Of a stretch of DNA of 64,000 nt, positions 34,715-44,293 are shown one piece after another. The position numbers and the translations under genes were made by a program. Under the pieces are notes generated by a model, which saw only the letters and a list, made by a program, of their open reading frames with translations, did no database searches and was not told the DNA's origin. The stretch is taken from assembly GCA_023430545.1 (NCBI GenBank), contig JAEZAF010000199.1:1-64000 (forward strand), written 5' to 3'. How positions within the stretch are numbered: position 1 is the stretch's first letter; every line of letters starts with the position of its first letter. Origin of the DNA: Chloroflexota bacterium (GTDB lineage: Bacteria; Chloroflexota; Anaerolineae; Aggregatilineales; Phototrophicaceae).

Positions 34715-36004
34715 CTACGACGGAGATGCAAACCGGAAGATCCGGCCACCGTAGTCCACAATATAGAGTTCACCGTTTTCGTCTTCACCGAACGAGCTGA
34801 TCTGCATCTGTGGGGTCATAAACAGATCGGTCTGCCAGCTTCCACTGCCATCCCGATAGCTTGCCCAGATGCGGCCAGAGCAGTAATCACCGAACAGATA
34901 GACGCCTTCCAGCTCGCTGACCTGTTCGCCACGGTAGACGTAGCCGCCCGTGATCGAGCAGCCGTTTTCGCCATGCTGATACTCGGCAATCGGGTAGATC
35001 ATGCCTTCGGGGGCAGTCCCACCAGCGAATGGCATCGACCCTTCGAACACATTCCAGCCGAAGTTCATCCCGCCCGGTGTGCCAGCCTCGATAAAGTTGA
35101 CCTCTTCCCAACGGTTCTGGCCGACATCCGCGATATACAGGTCACCCGTTGCACGGTCAAAGCTGAAGCGCCAGACATTCCGCAGACCGTAGGCCCAAAC
35201 CTCTGGCGCAAAATTGGCATCACTGGCCGAGGGGTTGTCATCGGGGACAGCGTATGACCCTTCACCTTCTTCACTATCCACATCAATCCGCAGCAGTGAC
35301 CCAAGAAGATCTGACGGATTCTGACCCGTCGCCAGCGGATCATTGGCTGAGCCGCCATCCCCAACCGAGATATACAGGTATCCATCCGGGCCGAATGCCA
35401 TCTGACCGCCGTTATGATTGGCATACGGCTGAGGAATCGTCAGCAGCAGCGACTCACTGCCTGCGTCGCCAACATTCGGATCATCCGCTGAAACGCTGAA
35501 GCGTGAGACATGTGTTGTCCCGTCGCCACGGGTGGTGTAATTCACATAGAAGTAGCCGTTTTCGGCGTAATTTGGATGGAATGCCAGCCCCAGCAGGCCG
35601 CGCTCGGAATACCCTGACAGGACATCCTGGCTGACTCGGTCTGAGAGATCGAGGAACGCATCAGGAAGCTGCTCGCCATCCTGAAGGATATAGATCTGTC
35701 CGGTCTGCTGAAGGACGAAGATGCGACCAGAGCCATCTGGTGAATAGGTCATATAAAGCGGTGAACGGAACCCACCTGCAACCTGTTCCAGCACGACATT
35801 CGACGGATTAGGGGCGGCATCGCGCAGCGTGATGACATCCTCAGTCACCTGAGCTTCTGTTTCCGCTCCTGCTTCTGCCGTCGCTCCTTCCGTAGGTTCT
35901 TCAGTCGCCGCATCATCCTGTGCGAATACCATGCCGACGCTGATCAGCAAGGTCAATATCCCAATCATCAACGCAATTCGTTTTGATAGATGCCAAAGCT
36001 TCAA
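34715..36004 (-). CDS. Secreted PQQ-type sugar dehydrogenase-like beta-propeller
   Basis: This 429-residue protein has a signal peptide (about 1-29, ending VFAQDD), an acidic Glu/Ala/Thr-rich linker (about 30-60), and a six-bladed propeller of the soluble glucose/sorbosone dehydrogenase family. Seen motifs are [49 protein letters not shown] with the likely catalytic His, and YGLRNVWRFSFD. The family oxidises sugars with PQQ, but many members are untested. The start is a TTG at 36004 with AAGGAAG upstream; the next ATG would cut the signal peptide. It is exported and may be lipid-free and periplasmic or extracellular. Confidence 0.87.
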   Translation of the reverse strand: MKLWHLSKRIALMIGILTLLISVGMVFAQDDAATEEPTEGATAEAGAETEAQVTEDVITLRDAAPNPSNVVLEQVAGGFRSPLYMTYSPDGSGRIFVLQQTGQIYILQDGEQLPDAFLDLSDRVSQDVLSGYSERGLLGLAFHPNYAENGYFYVNYTTRGDGTTHVSRFSVSADDPNVGDAGSESLLLTIPQPYANHNGGQMAFGPDGYLYISVGDGGSANDPLATGQNPSDLLGSLLRIDVDSEEGEGSYAVPDDNPSASDANFAPEVWAYGLRNVWRFSFDRATGDLYIADVGQNRWEEVNFIEAGTPGGMNFGWNVFEGSMPFAGGTAPEGMIYPIAEYQHGENGCSITGGYVYRGEQVSELEGVYLFGDYCSGRIWASYRDGSGSWQTDLFMTPQMQISSFGEDENGELYIVDYGGRIFRFASPS

Positions 36005-36108
36005 CTTGTTCTTCCTTCGCTACTTTCCGTTAATGAGACAGAGCGTTGTAAAGCGGGCAGAGGATAACACGCAAAATTAAGTCAGGCATGAAAAGCCATC
36101 TGCAAATC

Positions 36109-36141
36109 AAAAAGAGACATCCCATGATGGGATATCTCTTT
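36109..36141 (-). terminator. Terminator of ugd
   Basis: On the minus strand, AAAGAGATATCCCAT pairs with ATGGGATGTCTCTTT with one G-T pair, followed by further T. It lies 32 bases after the ugd stop. Confidence 0.85.
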
Positions 36142-36173
36142 GGGTAGTGCTGAATAACGCCTGATTGATGGGG

Positions 36174-37511
36174 TTAGGCGTGTACGCGCTCTTCGCTCAG
36201 GATACCACTGCCGTTATAACCACGGCCTACACCGCGATAGGTAAAGCCGAGGCTGGTCATCTTGGCCGGATCGTACATATTGCGTCCGTCCAGGAGGATG
36301 GGGCTTGCCATGAGATCGCGCAGCTTTGCCATATCCAACTGCTTGAACTCATTCCATGGGGTCGCCAGCACAACGGCATCCGCGCCCTGAGCAACTTCAT
36401 ACGGGTCATTGCACATCTGGATCGCCGGCATCTGGCTGGCGGTATTTTCCATCGCGACCGGGTCATAACCCTTGACGGTGGCACCGCGCTCGATCAGGTG
36501 CTGGGCAATCGCAAGTGACGGCGATTCGCGGATGTCGTCGGTATTTTCCTTGAAGGCCAGCCCCAGCAGACCAATCGTCTTGCCAGCGACATCACCGAGC
36601 AGATCATCCAGCTTCAGGATGACATGCTTACGCTGATATTCGTTGATCTCCATCACGGCGTTCAGAAGCTGCGGGTGCATCCCATGAGTCTGAGCCATAT
36701 GTGCCAGCGCCTTCACATCTTTCGGGAAGCAGCTTCCACCGTAGCCGACACCGGCCTGAAGGAAGTGGTGGCCGATACGCTTGTCGAAACCCATGCCCTG
36801 CGCCACTTCGATCACATCAGCGCCGAGTTTTTCGCAGATGATGCTGATCTCATTGATGAAGCTGATACGGGTCGCGAGGAAAGCATTCGACGCGTACTTG
36901 ATCATTTCAGCGGTGCGAAGGTCGGTCATGACAATCGGCGCACGCAGCGGCAGGTAAAGCTGTGCGACCGCTTCGGCTGCCTTGAGATCGGTCGAACCGA
37001 GCACCGTGCGGTCAGTTGCCATAAAGTCGAGCACTGCCGAACCTTCACGCAGGAATTCCGGGCAGCTTACCACCGAGAAATCAATGGGGGTGGGCTGGCT
37101 GCTGCGGATGATGTCCGCCACAAAGTCACCCGTGCCGACCGGAACGGTCGATTTATTGATGATGATCAGCGGACGGGTCATGGTCCGGGCGATCGTCTCC
37201 GCCGCGGCACGCACGTACTTCAGATCGGCTTCACCATCCACACCCGACGGCGTGCCGACACAGATAAACACAAACTCTGCATCCTTCAGACCTTCTTCGT
37301 ATGAGGTGGAAAAGGACAGGCGGCCAGAGCGTACATTGCGCACAACCATCTCGCTGAGTCCGGGTTCGTAGATCGGCATCACGCCGTTCCGCAGGTTTTG
37401 AATCTTGTTCTCGTCAATATCAACGGTGGTTACCTGATTACCAAGATCAGCGAAGCAGGTTCCATTTACAAGGCCGACGTAGCCAGTACCAACGACACAG
37501 ATGTTTTTCAT
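36174..37511 (-). CDS. ugd: UDP-glucose 6-dehydrogenase
   Basis: This 445-residue enzyme oxidises UDP-glucose to UDP-glucuronate with two NAD+. It has the N-terminal [11 protein letters not shown]ossmann motif with acceptor Asp (TTVDID), the central helix, the catalytic Cys in [10 protein letters not shown], and the C-terminal UDP-binding [15 protein letters not shown]. The product feeds extracellular or cell-surface polysaccharide. GDP-mannose dehydrogenase is less likely given the fit to Ugd. A GGAG site lies about 12 bases upstream. It is separated from the flavin oxidoreductase gene by 163 bp. Confidence 0.93.
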   Translation of the reverse strand: MKNICVVGTGYVGLVNGTCFADLGNQVTTVDIDENKIQNLRNGVMPIYEPGLSEMVVRNVRSGRLSFSTSYEEGLKDAEFVFICVGTPSGVDGEADLKYVRAAAETIARTMTRPLIIINKSTVPVGTGDFVADIIRSSQPTPIDFSVVSCPEFLREGSAVLDFMATDRTVLGSTDLKAAEAVAQLYLPLRAPIVMTDLRTAEMIKYASNAFLATRISFINEISIICEKLGADVIEVAQGMGFDKRIGHHFLQAGVGYGGSCFPKDVKALAHMAQTHGMHPQLLNAVMEINEYQRKHVILKLDDLLGDVAGKTIGLLGLAFKENTDDIRESPSLAIAQHLIERGATVKGYDPVAMENTASQMPAIQMCNDPYEVAQGADAVVLATPWNEFKQLDMAKLRDLMASPILLDGRNMYDPAKMTSLGFTYRGVGRGYNGSGILSEERVHA

Positions 37512-37674
37512 CGTATTTAAAGCTCCGAGTTTTCCAGATGACTGGACGTATCATGAATGAAACGGACGATATGGCAAATGGCCGAATGGACCTATTCACC
37601 GCTACAGCATTTGCAGCTCGTTAACACTTGCTAACTGGCAGTTTTTAACTTGGCAGTCATAAACTGCTATGCAG

Positions 37675-39024
37675 CTAACTTACAGGCTGCTTCCCCATCA
37701 TCAGACGCGCAGCGCGTCTGCCGATCTCAACTGCAAAATTGGTCCCACGGTCCCACGGGTAGACATGGCTCATGCTGGCCCAGTACAACCCTTTGACAGG
37801 CGTCTCAATCGACGGGACATTCTGACTATGGTTCACGCCGGGGAATGGCTGTGCATAAGGCGCACGGAACACCCAGAATTTGCGCACCCACTCCGGTTTG
37901 AAGGCCGGATTAAAGCGCGGCAGAACCGCCATAAACCGGTGTGCCAGTTCCTCTTCCGGCATGGTCAGATATTCGTGACCAACGGGCACATAATCCCCAC
38001 AGTAGACCAGCACATCTCCGCCGTAGTGGACTTTGTCCATCCAGTTGGTATGCTCGACCAGCGCCAGAAATGGGAACTCACTCTGATCCTTCTGAGGACT
38101 GGTGGCAGGCAGATTCAGCCAGTAGGTACCATCGGTCAGCAGTGACTGTTTCAGCGCGAAGACCACACACACAGCACCAATACTCTGGAGACGCGATGCC
38201 TTCTGCCCGTATTCGGTTGCGCTCAACCCTTCGGTGATGCGCAGCATCAGACCCGGTCCAACGGTACTCAATACCTGATCGAAAACCTTCGCTTCGCCCT
38301 GAACCGTGAGCGTAAGCTTACCGTCCGTACTGGCGATTTGTTCCACCGGCGTGTTGAGGTGAATCTCGACACCACGCTTTTTAACCGCATCCGCCAGATC
38401 ATCGACAAAGGACTGGAAGCCGCCTTCGTAAGTCCCCAGCCGCAGTGACCGTGTCTTGATCCGCGCCCACAGCCACGCCATGTTGACCTTCTCGTACAGA
38501 TCACTGAACTTTCCGATCAGCAGCGGCTTCCACAGACGGGAATACGCTTCCTGTCCCATCGTCTGCTGAAGCCACTCATGCGCCGTGACTTTTTCAAGTC
38601 CGCGCCAGTCGCGGGCCACATACTTCAGATATGCCCCGGCCAATGCCAGCCTCACCTTCGCGACCAGCGACAGCGGCAACTTGAACATCACCGAGTACGG
38701 TGTCATCTCCGAGCGAACAATCTGATTGTCCAGCCAGTAGCTGGTCTTCGGTCGCGGGAAGAAGATCTTCTCGCGTACACCGATTTCTTCAGCCAGCGTC
38801 AGCAGATCCTGATCAGTCTCGAACCAGTGGTGATAGAACTTTTCGAGGCTCCATTCCCAGTTCGTATCACGGAAGCCGGCCGCCAGCCCACCGACCTCAC
38901 TACCTGCCTCATAGACGGTGACATGATGACCATCAAGGGAGAGATCCCATGCGGCAGAGAGGCCCGCGACACCTGCGCCGATAACGGCGACGTGTCTGCC
39001 AGTTGTATTTGTGTTATTCGTCAT
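37675..39024 (-). CDS. NAD(P)/FAD-dependent oxidoreductase (amine oxidase/desaturase type)
   Basis: This 449-residue flavoprotein starts with VIGAGVAGLSAAWDLSLDG and VTVYEAGSEVGGLAAGF, the ADP-binding and GG motifs of the amine oxidase, protoporphyrinogen oxidase and phytoene desaturase superfamily. The C-terminus has VKGLYWASMSHVYPWDRGTNFAVEIG, the second FAD contact. Substrate candidates include sugars (UDP-galactopyranose mutase-like) or carotenoids; the sequence does not decide. ugd lies downstream on the same strand, which mildly favours a sugar or surface-polymer role. Confidence 0.85.
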   Translation of the reverse strand: MTNNTNTTGRHVAVIGAGVAGLSAAWDLSLDGHHVTVYEAGSEVGGLAAGFRDTNWEWSLEKFYHHWFETDQDLLTLAEEIGVREKIFFPRPKTSYWLDNQIVRSEMTPYSVMFKLPLSLVAKVRLALAGAYLKYVARDWRGLEKVTAHEWLQQTMGQEAYSRLWKPLLIGKFSDLYEKVNMAWLWARIKTRSLRLGTYEGGFQSFVDDLADAVKKRGVEIHLNTPVEQIASTDGKLTLTVQGEAKVFDQVLSTVGPGLMLRITEGLSATEYGQKASRLQSIGAVCVVFALKQSLLTDGTYWLNLPATSPQKDQSEFPFLALVEHTNWMDKVHYGGDVLVYCGDYVPVGHEYLTMPEEELAHRFMAVLPRFNPAFKPEWVRKFWVFRAPYAQPFPGVNHSQNVPSIETPVKGLYWASMSHVYPWDRGTNFAVEIGRRAARLMMGKQPVS

Positions 39025-39173
39025 TCGCTGCGTGTGTTTGCTCCTTTACACGCTCAGGTCCATCTGTCAGATCGTTTGTTATGTATAAAGATACACTTAA
39101 GCGCCTGATTTTCATCAGGCGAACTCGTCTAAAGAACGTAAATAATGAAACATGTCACACAGAGCGCGTGACT

Positions 39174-40676
39174 TCAGTCGCTCACAAACCAGTCGAAATC
39201 GAAACCCGGCGGCAGATTATCCATGCCCGGATTGCTGGCGCGTTCTTCCAGCAGGGGAACCGGCATTCTGACCGTCGTCGCGGCAGGTGTGGCCGCAGTT
39301 AATACTGAAGCCGTGGTTGAGGCTGTACCGGTGGGATAATAAACTGGCGCTGGTCGCTGCGATTCATCCCCCATCGTGCGGAACTCTGCCTGAATGACGG
39401 TGAGGATGGCTCCCAGGCCGAAAAAGATCGCCAGCGCGTTCACGATCCATCCAACCTGGGGCAGCGACGCCAGCAGCGCCAGAATGAACACTCCAATCCC
39501 CAGACTGATGTACCATGAGCGCGTCGTGTTCAGCGGCATAAAGCCTGAGACCAGCAGCCGACCGAGCGCAACCGCCATAATCATCCGCGAGATGAAGATC
39601 GCGATGAAGTAAAACAGGCTGGTCCCACCGATGTTGACAATGCCGAGGATGATCCCCCCGGCGACGATCACGCCGTCGAGCCGCAGAAGTGCCAGAATTA
39701 GGATGACCAGCAGGCTCAGGATCAGCACCACCAGCACAATCGGAAATGACAGGATAAAGCTCAGCAGCCCCACTCCAAAGCTGGAAATCGGCTGGCGGCG
39801 TACCGCCCTGATCGGACGCTTAACAAATCCGGGTATCAACACCAGAGACACCAGCCCAAGCAGACCAAGTGTCGTAAATTCGCGGATGACCTGATTGATG
39901 TAGATGCCTACCGCCCGCTGTGTATCCTGCTGTTCCATGAGTTCAAGAAAGGCGGAATTGGTGATATTGGGGATAAATACCGGCGGTGTTTCCATTTCGG
40001 CCAGGATCTCTCCCTGAGAAGGTGCGCGATATGTCAGCACACCACCGATGCTCGCTGGTTCTTCTACACGCAGACCGGGATCGATCAGTTCAATATTGAG
40101 CTGAAGGGGCAGCAGAAAGGTCTCAAGCTGAGACGCCACATTCTGCGAAGTTGCATCGCCGACCGATGCATCGACATTCCCGGCGACTTCACCGGCAATT
40201 TTCAGTGCCGATCCCCAGAACTCGATTCCCTCAGTGACGTTGCCATCCACCGCAAGCTGATAACCCAGCGCGACGATCTGCCCGGTGACCTGAGTCGCGG
40301 CGCGGATGCTGCCGCTAAGGCCGAGCAGAAAGACATCAGAGTCCAAGAGGTCCGAGCTGGATTCGATGTTGAGTGCCAGCCCGCCAAAATGGATGTCATC
40401 ACCTACAGTGCCATGAATATCGAGTTCACCACCTGCCAGATAGATATTTTTATCGACACGGCCGTGAATTTCTGCAAGATAGGCCAGCCCGATCACATTC
40501 CCCTGAACGACCCCTTCGATCATCAACTGACGACAGAGGACGTAAAGGTTGCCTTCCACCACCCGCTCAGCCGGGATTGTACAGATTTCCTGTTGAATGA
40601 TGTCTGTTGCGGAGACACCCCCAGCAATGAGAAGCAGCAAGATCAGGAGCCACAAGCGTTTTCGTGCAGAGCGCAT
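39174..40676 (-). CDS. Bactofilin-like beta-solenoid protein with C-terminal membrane helices
   Basis: This 500-residue protein has a signal peptide (about 1-23) and a repeat region at about 35-180. Phrases such as GVVQGNVIG, GRVDKNIYL, GTVGDDIHF, GNVTEGIEF and GEVAGNVDA recur, the hallmark of polymer-forming bactofilin/DUF583-type beta-solenoids. Four or more membrane helices follow at about 275-440, then a Pro/Ala/Thr-rich tail. The solenoid would lie outside the cytoplasm, unlike classic bactofilins. The ATG at 40676 has GAGGATC upstream and leads into the signal peptide. Function unknown; a surface scaffold is an inference. Confidence 0.8.
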   Translation of the reverse strand: MRSARKRLWLLILLLLIAGGVSATDIIQQEICTIPAERVVEGNLYVLCRQLMIEGVVQGNVIGLAYLAEIHGRVDKNIYLAGGELDIHGTVGDDIHFGGLALNIESSSDLLDSDVFLLGLSGSIRAATQVTGQIVALGYQLAVDGNVTEGIEFWGSALKIAGEVAGNVDASVGDATSQNVASQLETFLLPLQLNIELIDPGLRVEEPASIGGVLTYRAPSQGEILAEMETPPVFIPNITNSAFLELMEQQDTQRAVGIYINQVIREFTTLGLLGLVSLVLIPGFVKRPIRAVRRQPISSFGVGLLSFILSFPIVLVVLILSLLVILILALLRLDGVIVAGGIILGIVNIGGTSLFYFIAIFISRMIMAVALGRLLVSGFMPLNTTRSWYISLGIGVFILALLASLPQVGWIVNALAIFFGLGAILTVIQAEFRTMGDESQRPAPVYYPTGTASTTASVLTAATPAATTVRMPVPLLEERASNPGMDNLPPGFDFDWFVSD

Positions 40677-40925
40677 CGTTGATCCTCGCGCTGTCACAAC
40701 CAGGCGCAGATTTTCGGGTAAGTCACCCCATTGTACCATATGCCTCCTTCCTGATCAGACACTGACCACTCGGCAGGTGACTTCACATAAAGACCTACCC
40801 GCATGGACAGGGTGCCACCCTATCCACAAAGCGGATGTCCTCCGCTCTCGCATCTGCGACAATAAGTGCAGAGTTCACTATTGAGTGTGATATCCGACAA
40901 AACCTCTCTCGAAGGAGCAGAAACC

Positions 40926-41951
40926 ATGAGTGAAAACCTCAAACAGTTCTCAGAAGCGCTGGCCGATGTGGTCGAAAATGCGGCAAGGGGCATTGTCCGC
41001 GTTGAAGGACGCCGCCGCCTGCCTGCCACCGGTTTCATCTGGGCGGAAAATACCATCGTCACGGCGCATCACGTCGTGGAACGCGGCGAAAATCTTCAGA
41101 TCGGTCTGGCTAATGGTGACACCGTTCCCGCCGAACTGATTGGCCGTGATCCCAGCACTGACATTGCCGTCCTGCGTGCCGCCACTGGAGACATCACCCT
41201 GCCCTACAGTGCTGAAGGTCTGCGTGTGGGCAATCTGGTGCTGGCTATCGGACGACCGGGAAACAGCGTTCAGGCTACACTTGGAGTGGTCAGCGCTATT
41301 GGCGGCAACCAGTCTGACGATCAGGCAGAGTGGAACGCCCGTCAGCAGCGCCGCGCCGAACGTCAGGCGGAACGTCATGAGCGCCATGCTGGGCGTCACG
41401 GTGGACGCGGACGCCGCTGGGGTGCTGATCCATCCGGCTTCCAGTTTTCGGTCGGCGGCTCCGGCCTACGGTCAGAAGGCGCAATTCAGACCGATGTCGT
41501 CATGTATCCCGGATTCTCCGGCGGCCCGCTGGTCGATGCATCCGGGCTGGTGCGCGGCCTGAATACCTCGGCGATCTCTCGTGGGGCCAGCATCACCGTC
41601 CCAGTGACGACCATCCAGCGCGTTGTCTCCACCCTGGTAGAACACGGACGTATGCGCCGTGGATTCCTCGGCATTGGGGCGCAGTCCATTCGGCTTCAGG
41701 AGTCAGTTGCCAGCGAAATCGGTCAGGACATCGGCCTGATGATCGTCTCCGTCGAAAGCGGAAGCCCTGCCGAACAGGGCGGCCTGTACGTTGGCGACAT
41801 CCTGATCGCGCTCGATGGTCAGCCGATCCAGCTTGTCGATGAACTGCTGGCCCTGCTGAACGGTGATCGTGTTGGCACAGCCGTCCCGGTCAGCGTCCTG
41901 CGCGGCGGGCAATTACAGCAGGTTGAAGTCACCATCGCCGAGAAAGTGTAA
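40926..41951 (+). CDS. HtrA-like S1C serine protease with Arg/His-rich insert and PDZ
   Basis: This 341-residue protein has a trypsin-like domain with catalytic triad H49 (IVTAHHV), D79 (STDIAVL) and S198 (GFSGGPLV), and a C-terminal PDZ domain (about 245-335, with GSPAEQGGLYVGDILIALDG). Between the Asp and Ser motifs is an insert (about 129-180) with a strongly basic RRAERQAERHERHAGRH stretch followed by Gly-rich residues. There is no signal peptide or membrane helix, so it is predicted cytoplasmic or exported by another route. The ATG at 40926 has AAGGAGC. It lies 94 bp upstream of a second protease of the same type. Confidence 0.88.
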   Translation: MSENLKQFSEALADVVENAARGIVRVEGRRRLPATGFIWAENTIVTAHHVVERGENLQIGLANGDTVPAELIGRDPSTDIAVLRAATGDITLPYSAEGLRVGNLVLAIGRPGNSVQATLGVVSAIGGNQSDDQAEWNARQQRRAERQAERHERHAGRHGGRGRRWGADPSGFQFSVGGSGLRSEGAIQTDVVMYPGFSGGPLVDASGLVRGLNTSAISRGASITVPVTTIQRVVSTLVEHGRMRRGFLGIGAQSIRLQESVASEIGQDIGLMIVSVESGSPAEQGGLYVGDILIALDGQPIQLVDELLALLNGDRVGTAVPVSVLRGGQLQQVEVTIAEKV

Positions 41952-42045
41952 TCGGCTCATCTACAGCAGAGACAGTCGCTGATTCTCAGCACATCATGGG
42001 TTCAAACCATTCATAGACCAGAGAGAAGCAGGAACAGTACAGCGT

Positions 42046-42657
42046 ATGAAAGGTTTAGGAGTTCTCAGCGACGAAATGGCGCAGATCGCTAGCGATGCGC
42101 GGAAAAGTGTGGTACGGATTGTCGGGCGGGATGGCAGCCTCGGCGCGGGGACGATCTGGCACCCTGATGGCCTGATCGTCACCAATGCCCACGTGATTCA
42201 TGATCGCTCGGTAGAAGTCCTGCTGACAGAGGATGATGAGGCCTACCCTGCCCATCTGATCGCAGAAGATACCCGGCAGGACATCGCCGCGCTCGCTATC
42301 GATCTGCCGGGGCAAAGCCTGCCGACGATCCGCATCGGGGACTCGCGGCGGCTGCGGGTCGGTCAGTGGGTGATGGCACTTGGTCATCCGTGGGGTGTAC
42401 GTCACTCCCTGACCGCAGGCACGCTGATCGGGTTTGGCAGTGACCTGCCGGAGATACAGACGGGACGCGAATGGCTGGCACTGGGGCTGCATCTGCGCCC
42501 CGGTCACTCCGGCGGACCGCTGCTCAACGCTGATGGTGAGCTGATCGGCATCAACACGATGATTACCGGCCCGGAAGTCGGGTTCGCGATCCCGGTTCAC
42601 TTAGTAAAAACGTTCCTGAAGGAAACCATCGGCCTGCGTACGGCTGAAGCAGTATAG
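42046..42657 (+). CDS. Trypsin-like S1C serine protease without PDZ
   Basis: This 203-residue protein consists only of the protease domain, with H49 (VTNAHVI), D79 (RQDIAAL) and S155 (GHSGGPLL). It lacks a PDZ domain and a signal peptide. It is a shortened relative of the preceding gene and may share its transcript. A regulatory or stress-linked protein quality-control role follows from family knowledge. The ribosome site is weak. Confidence 0.87.
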   Translation: MKGLGVLSDEMAQIASDARKSVVRIVGRDGSLGAGTIWHPDGLIVTNAHVIHDRSVEVLLTEDDEAYPAHLIAEDTRQDIAALAIDLPGQSLPTIRIGDSRRLRVGQWVMALGHPWGVRHSLTAGTLIGFGSDLPEIQTGREWLALGLHLRPGHSGGPLLNADGELIGINTMITGPEVGFAIPVHLVKTFLKETIGLRTAEAV

Positions 42658-42731
42658 GCAAAATCCCTCAACCATTTCAGGCGGGCATGACACCCTTAGT
42701 CATGTCCGTTTTGTTTGCATCCAGCATCTGC

Positions 42732-42761
42732 TTGACAAATTTCAGCAGCATCACTTAATAT
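42732..42761 (+). promoter_or_regulatory. Promoter of padR operon
   Basis: TTGACA (42732-42737) and TAATAT (42756-42761) are 18 bases apart, 39 bases before the padR start. Confidence 0.75.
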
Positions 42762-42770
42762 GTAGTTTAT

Positions 42771-42780
42771 CGACATGTCG
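42771..42780 (+). promoter_or_regulatory. Candidate PadR operator
   Basis: CGACATGTCG is a perfect 10-bp palindrome just after the -10 box, where a bound repressor would block transcription. PadR proteins often bind ATGT/ACAT-type palindromes near their own gene; the core ACATGT fits. Confidence 0.5.
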
Positions 42781-42800
42781 TTCATCGGAATATTAAACTG

Positions 42801-43115
42801 ATGCTTCCTTTAACTGAGGTCACATTTTTTATCCTGCTAAGCCTGACACCAGATGCACGGCACGGCTATGCCATCATGCAGGATGTCATGGAACTGAGTA
42901 ATCAGCGGGTGAAACTCAGCACTGGCACTCTGTACACCGCGCTAAAACGTCTGCTGGATGATGGATGGATCGAACAGGTAGAAGACGCACCTAACTCACG
43001 TGGTAAAAAGACCTATCGCCTCACATCAACTGGTCGCACTATTCTGCGAGAAGAAACCGAGCGCCTCGCGACACTTGCCCTGTTAGCGCAGCGCAGAATG
43101 GCGAACTCATCATGA
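42801..43115 (+). CDS. PadR-family transcriptional regulator
   Basis: This 104-residue winged-helix protein has the PadR pattern FFILLSLTPDARHGYAI, LSTGTLYTALKRLLDDGWIE and a KKTYRLTSTGR wing. It is the short (subfamily 2-like) type with a brief C-terminal helix. Its stop overlaps the next gene by 4 bp (ATGA). PadR proteins with a coupled membrane partner often repress their own operon. Confidence 0.9.
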   Translation: MLPLTEVTFFILLSLTPDARHGYAIMQDVMELSNQRVKLSTGTLYTALKRLLDDGWIEQVEDAPNSRGKKTYRLTSTGRTILREETERLATLALLAQRRMANSS

Positions 43116-44212
43116 AGATATCACGCCTCTATGCACTTCTGCTGCGGCTGTATCCTGAAAGCTTTTATAAGCGCTTTGGTGATGAAATGCTGGAGGTTTT
43201 CGAACGGGCTTGGAACGCACCTCATCAATCGGGATGGTCGCGTCTGATCTTCTGCATCCGTGAACTGACAGGCCTCTTCATCAGCATCGCAGGTGAACAA
43301 TGGAGTGAAAGGAAAAGCCCCGTGATTCGCAAGTTGTTCCACTGGTATCTGATACCCTTCTGGCTGTTAGGAATCAGTTTCACGATTGGCGCTGTCTATG
43401 CGTGGTCATACTGGGGTTATGTGATCAGGCCATCGACAACGTTCACGGAAATGGCAACGGTTGATTCCATCAGTCTGGTGGAATTCGATGATAGCAGCTA
43501 CCTTCCAACAGCGATTCCGATCAATGAACTGCCTTACGTTAAGGAACCGGACTTCCCAGTTTCTCAGATTCTGCCCTACATACCTGATCATCAGCAGCCT
43601 CTGAAACAGGTCAATCCTGAACTGGCTGAACTGGTATCCAATGCACTGATGGCTGAAAATATCGATATAGGTCAAAACATGGACTATCCAACAGAACCAA
43701 CTCAGGGCGTTAATGGATGTATTTCATGTTTTCAGATCGGCATACAACGACAGGCAGATGGCAGTTTGCTGATGATCTGGCCAGAATTCGATACCACAGA
43801 TCTGCCGTTCGATAATCTCAATCCGTCAATCGTCGGAACCTCTACCCACCGGATTACACCAAGCGAATGGTCATACTTTAATTATATTGTCCCAGCCGGC
43901 TACATCGTCACCGGTCAGGCAGATGATGGCACACCACTGATTTTTGTCAGCATCGCCAGCGGAACCGTCGGAGATTACCAGAACCACTACTATGAGTATC
44001 TATTCGATGCATCGAGTGACACGCTGACGATCCGCGATCAGATCGATTATCGCTTTAATATGGCCGGCCTCGAAATCTTTACCACCGGGTCCACTACCTT
44101 AACACTCTTGATCCCCATGCTGATCATCCTTTTCATTGTGATGTTGTTCAGGGTATTGATGAACCTGGCGAAACGGCGCAATCACTATCCACCTGTTGCT
44201 GGACCAGCCTAA
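43112..44212 (+). CDS. PadR-coupled membrane protein
   Basis: This 366-residue protein begins with LLLRLYPESFYKRFGDEMLEVF, a segment typical of membrane proteins encoded next to PadR regulators. Two membrane helices (about 76-97 and 325-347) enclose a large extracytoplasmic domain of unknown fold. Its stop is followed by a terminator at 44261. It probably responds to envelope stress or antibiotics, an inference from similar gene pairs. No enzyme motif is seen. Confidence 0.75.
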   Translation: MKISRLYALLLRLYPESFYKRFGDEMLEVFERAWNAPHQSGWSRLIFCIRELTGLFISIAGEQWSERKSPVIRKLFHWYLIPFWLLGISFTIGAVYAWSYWGYVIRPSTTFTEMATVDSISLVEFDDSSYLPTAIPINELPYVKEPDFPVSQILPYIPDHQQPLKQVNPELAELVSNALMAENIDIGQNMDYPTEPTQGVNGCISCFQIGIQRQADGSLLMIWPEFDTTDLPFDNLNPSIVGTSTHRITPSEWSYFNYIVPAGYIVTGQADDGTPLIFVSIASGTVGDYQNHYYEYLFDASSDTLTIRDQIDYRFNMAGLEIFTTGSTTLTLLIPMLIILFIVMLFRVLMNLAKRRNHYPPVAGPA

Positions 44213-44260
44213 AAGCACTATTTCCTTTCCAGCCGCATACCTAAAACTTCACGTATAATC

Positions 44261-44291
44261 AGGCGCTTTCAGTCTAAAGAAAGCGCCTTTT
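44261..44291 (+). terminator. Terminator of padR operon
   Basis: AGGCGCTTTC (44261-44270) pairs with GAAAGCGCCT (44279-44288), with an 8-base loop and a TTTT run. It lies immediately before the ATG of the DUF2007 gene, and a TATAAT (44254-44259) precedes it, so it could also fall within that gene's very short leader. Confidence 0.7.
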
Positions 44292-44293
44292 AT

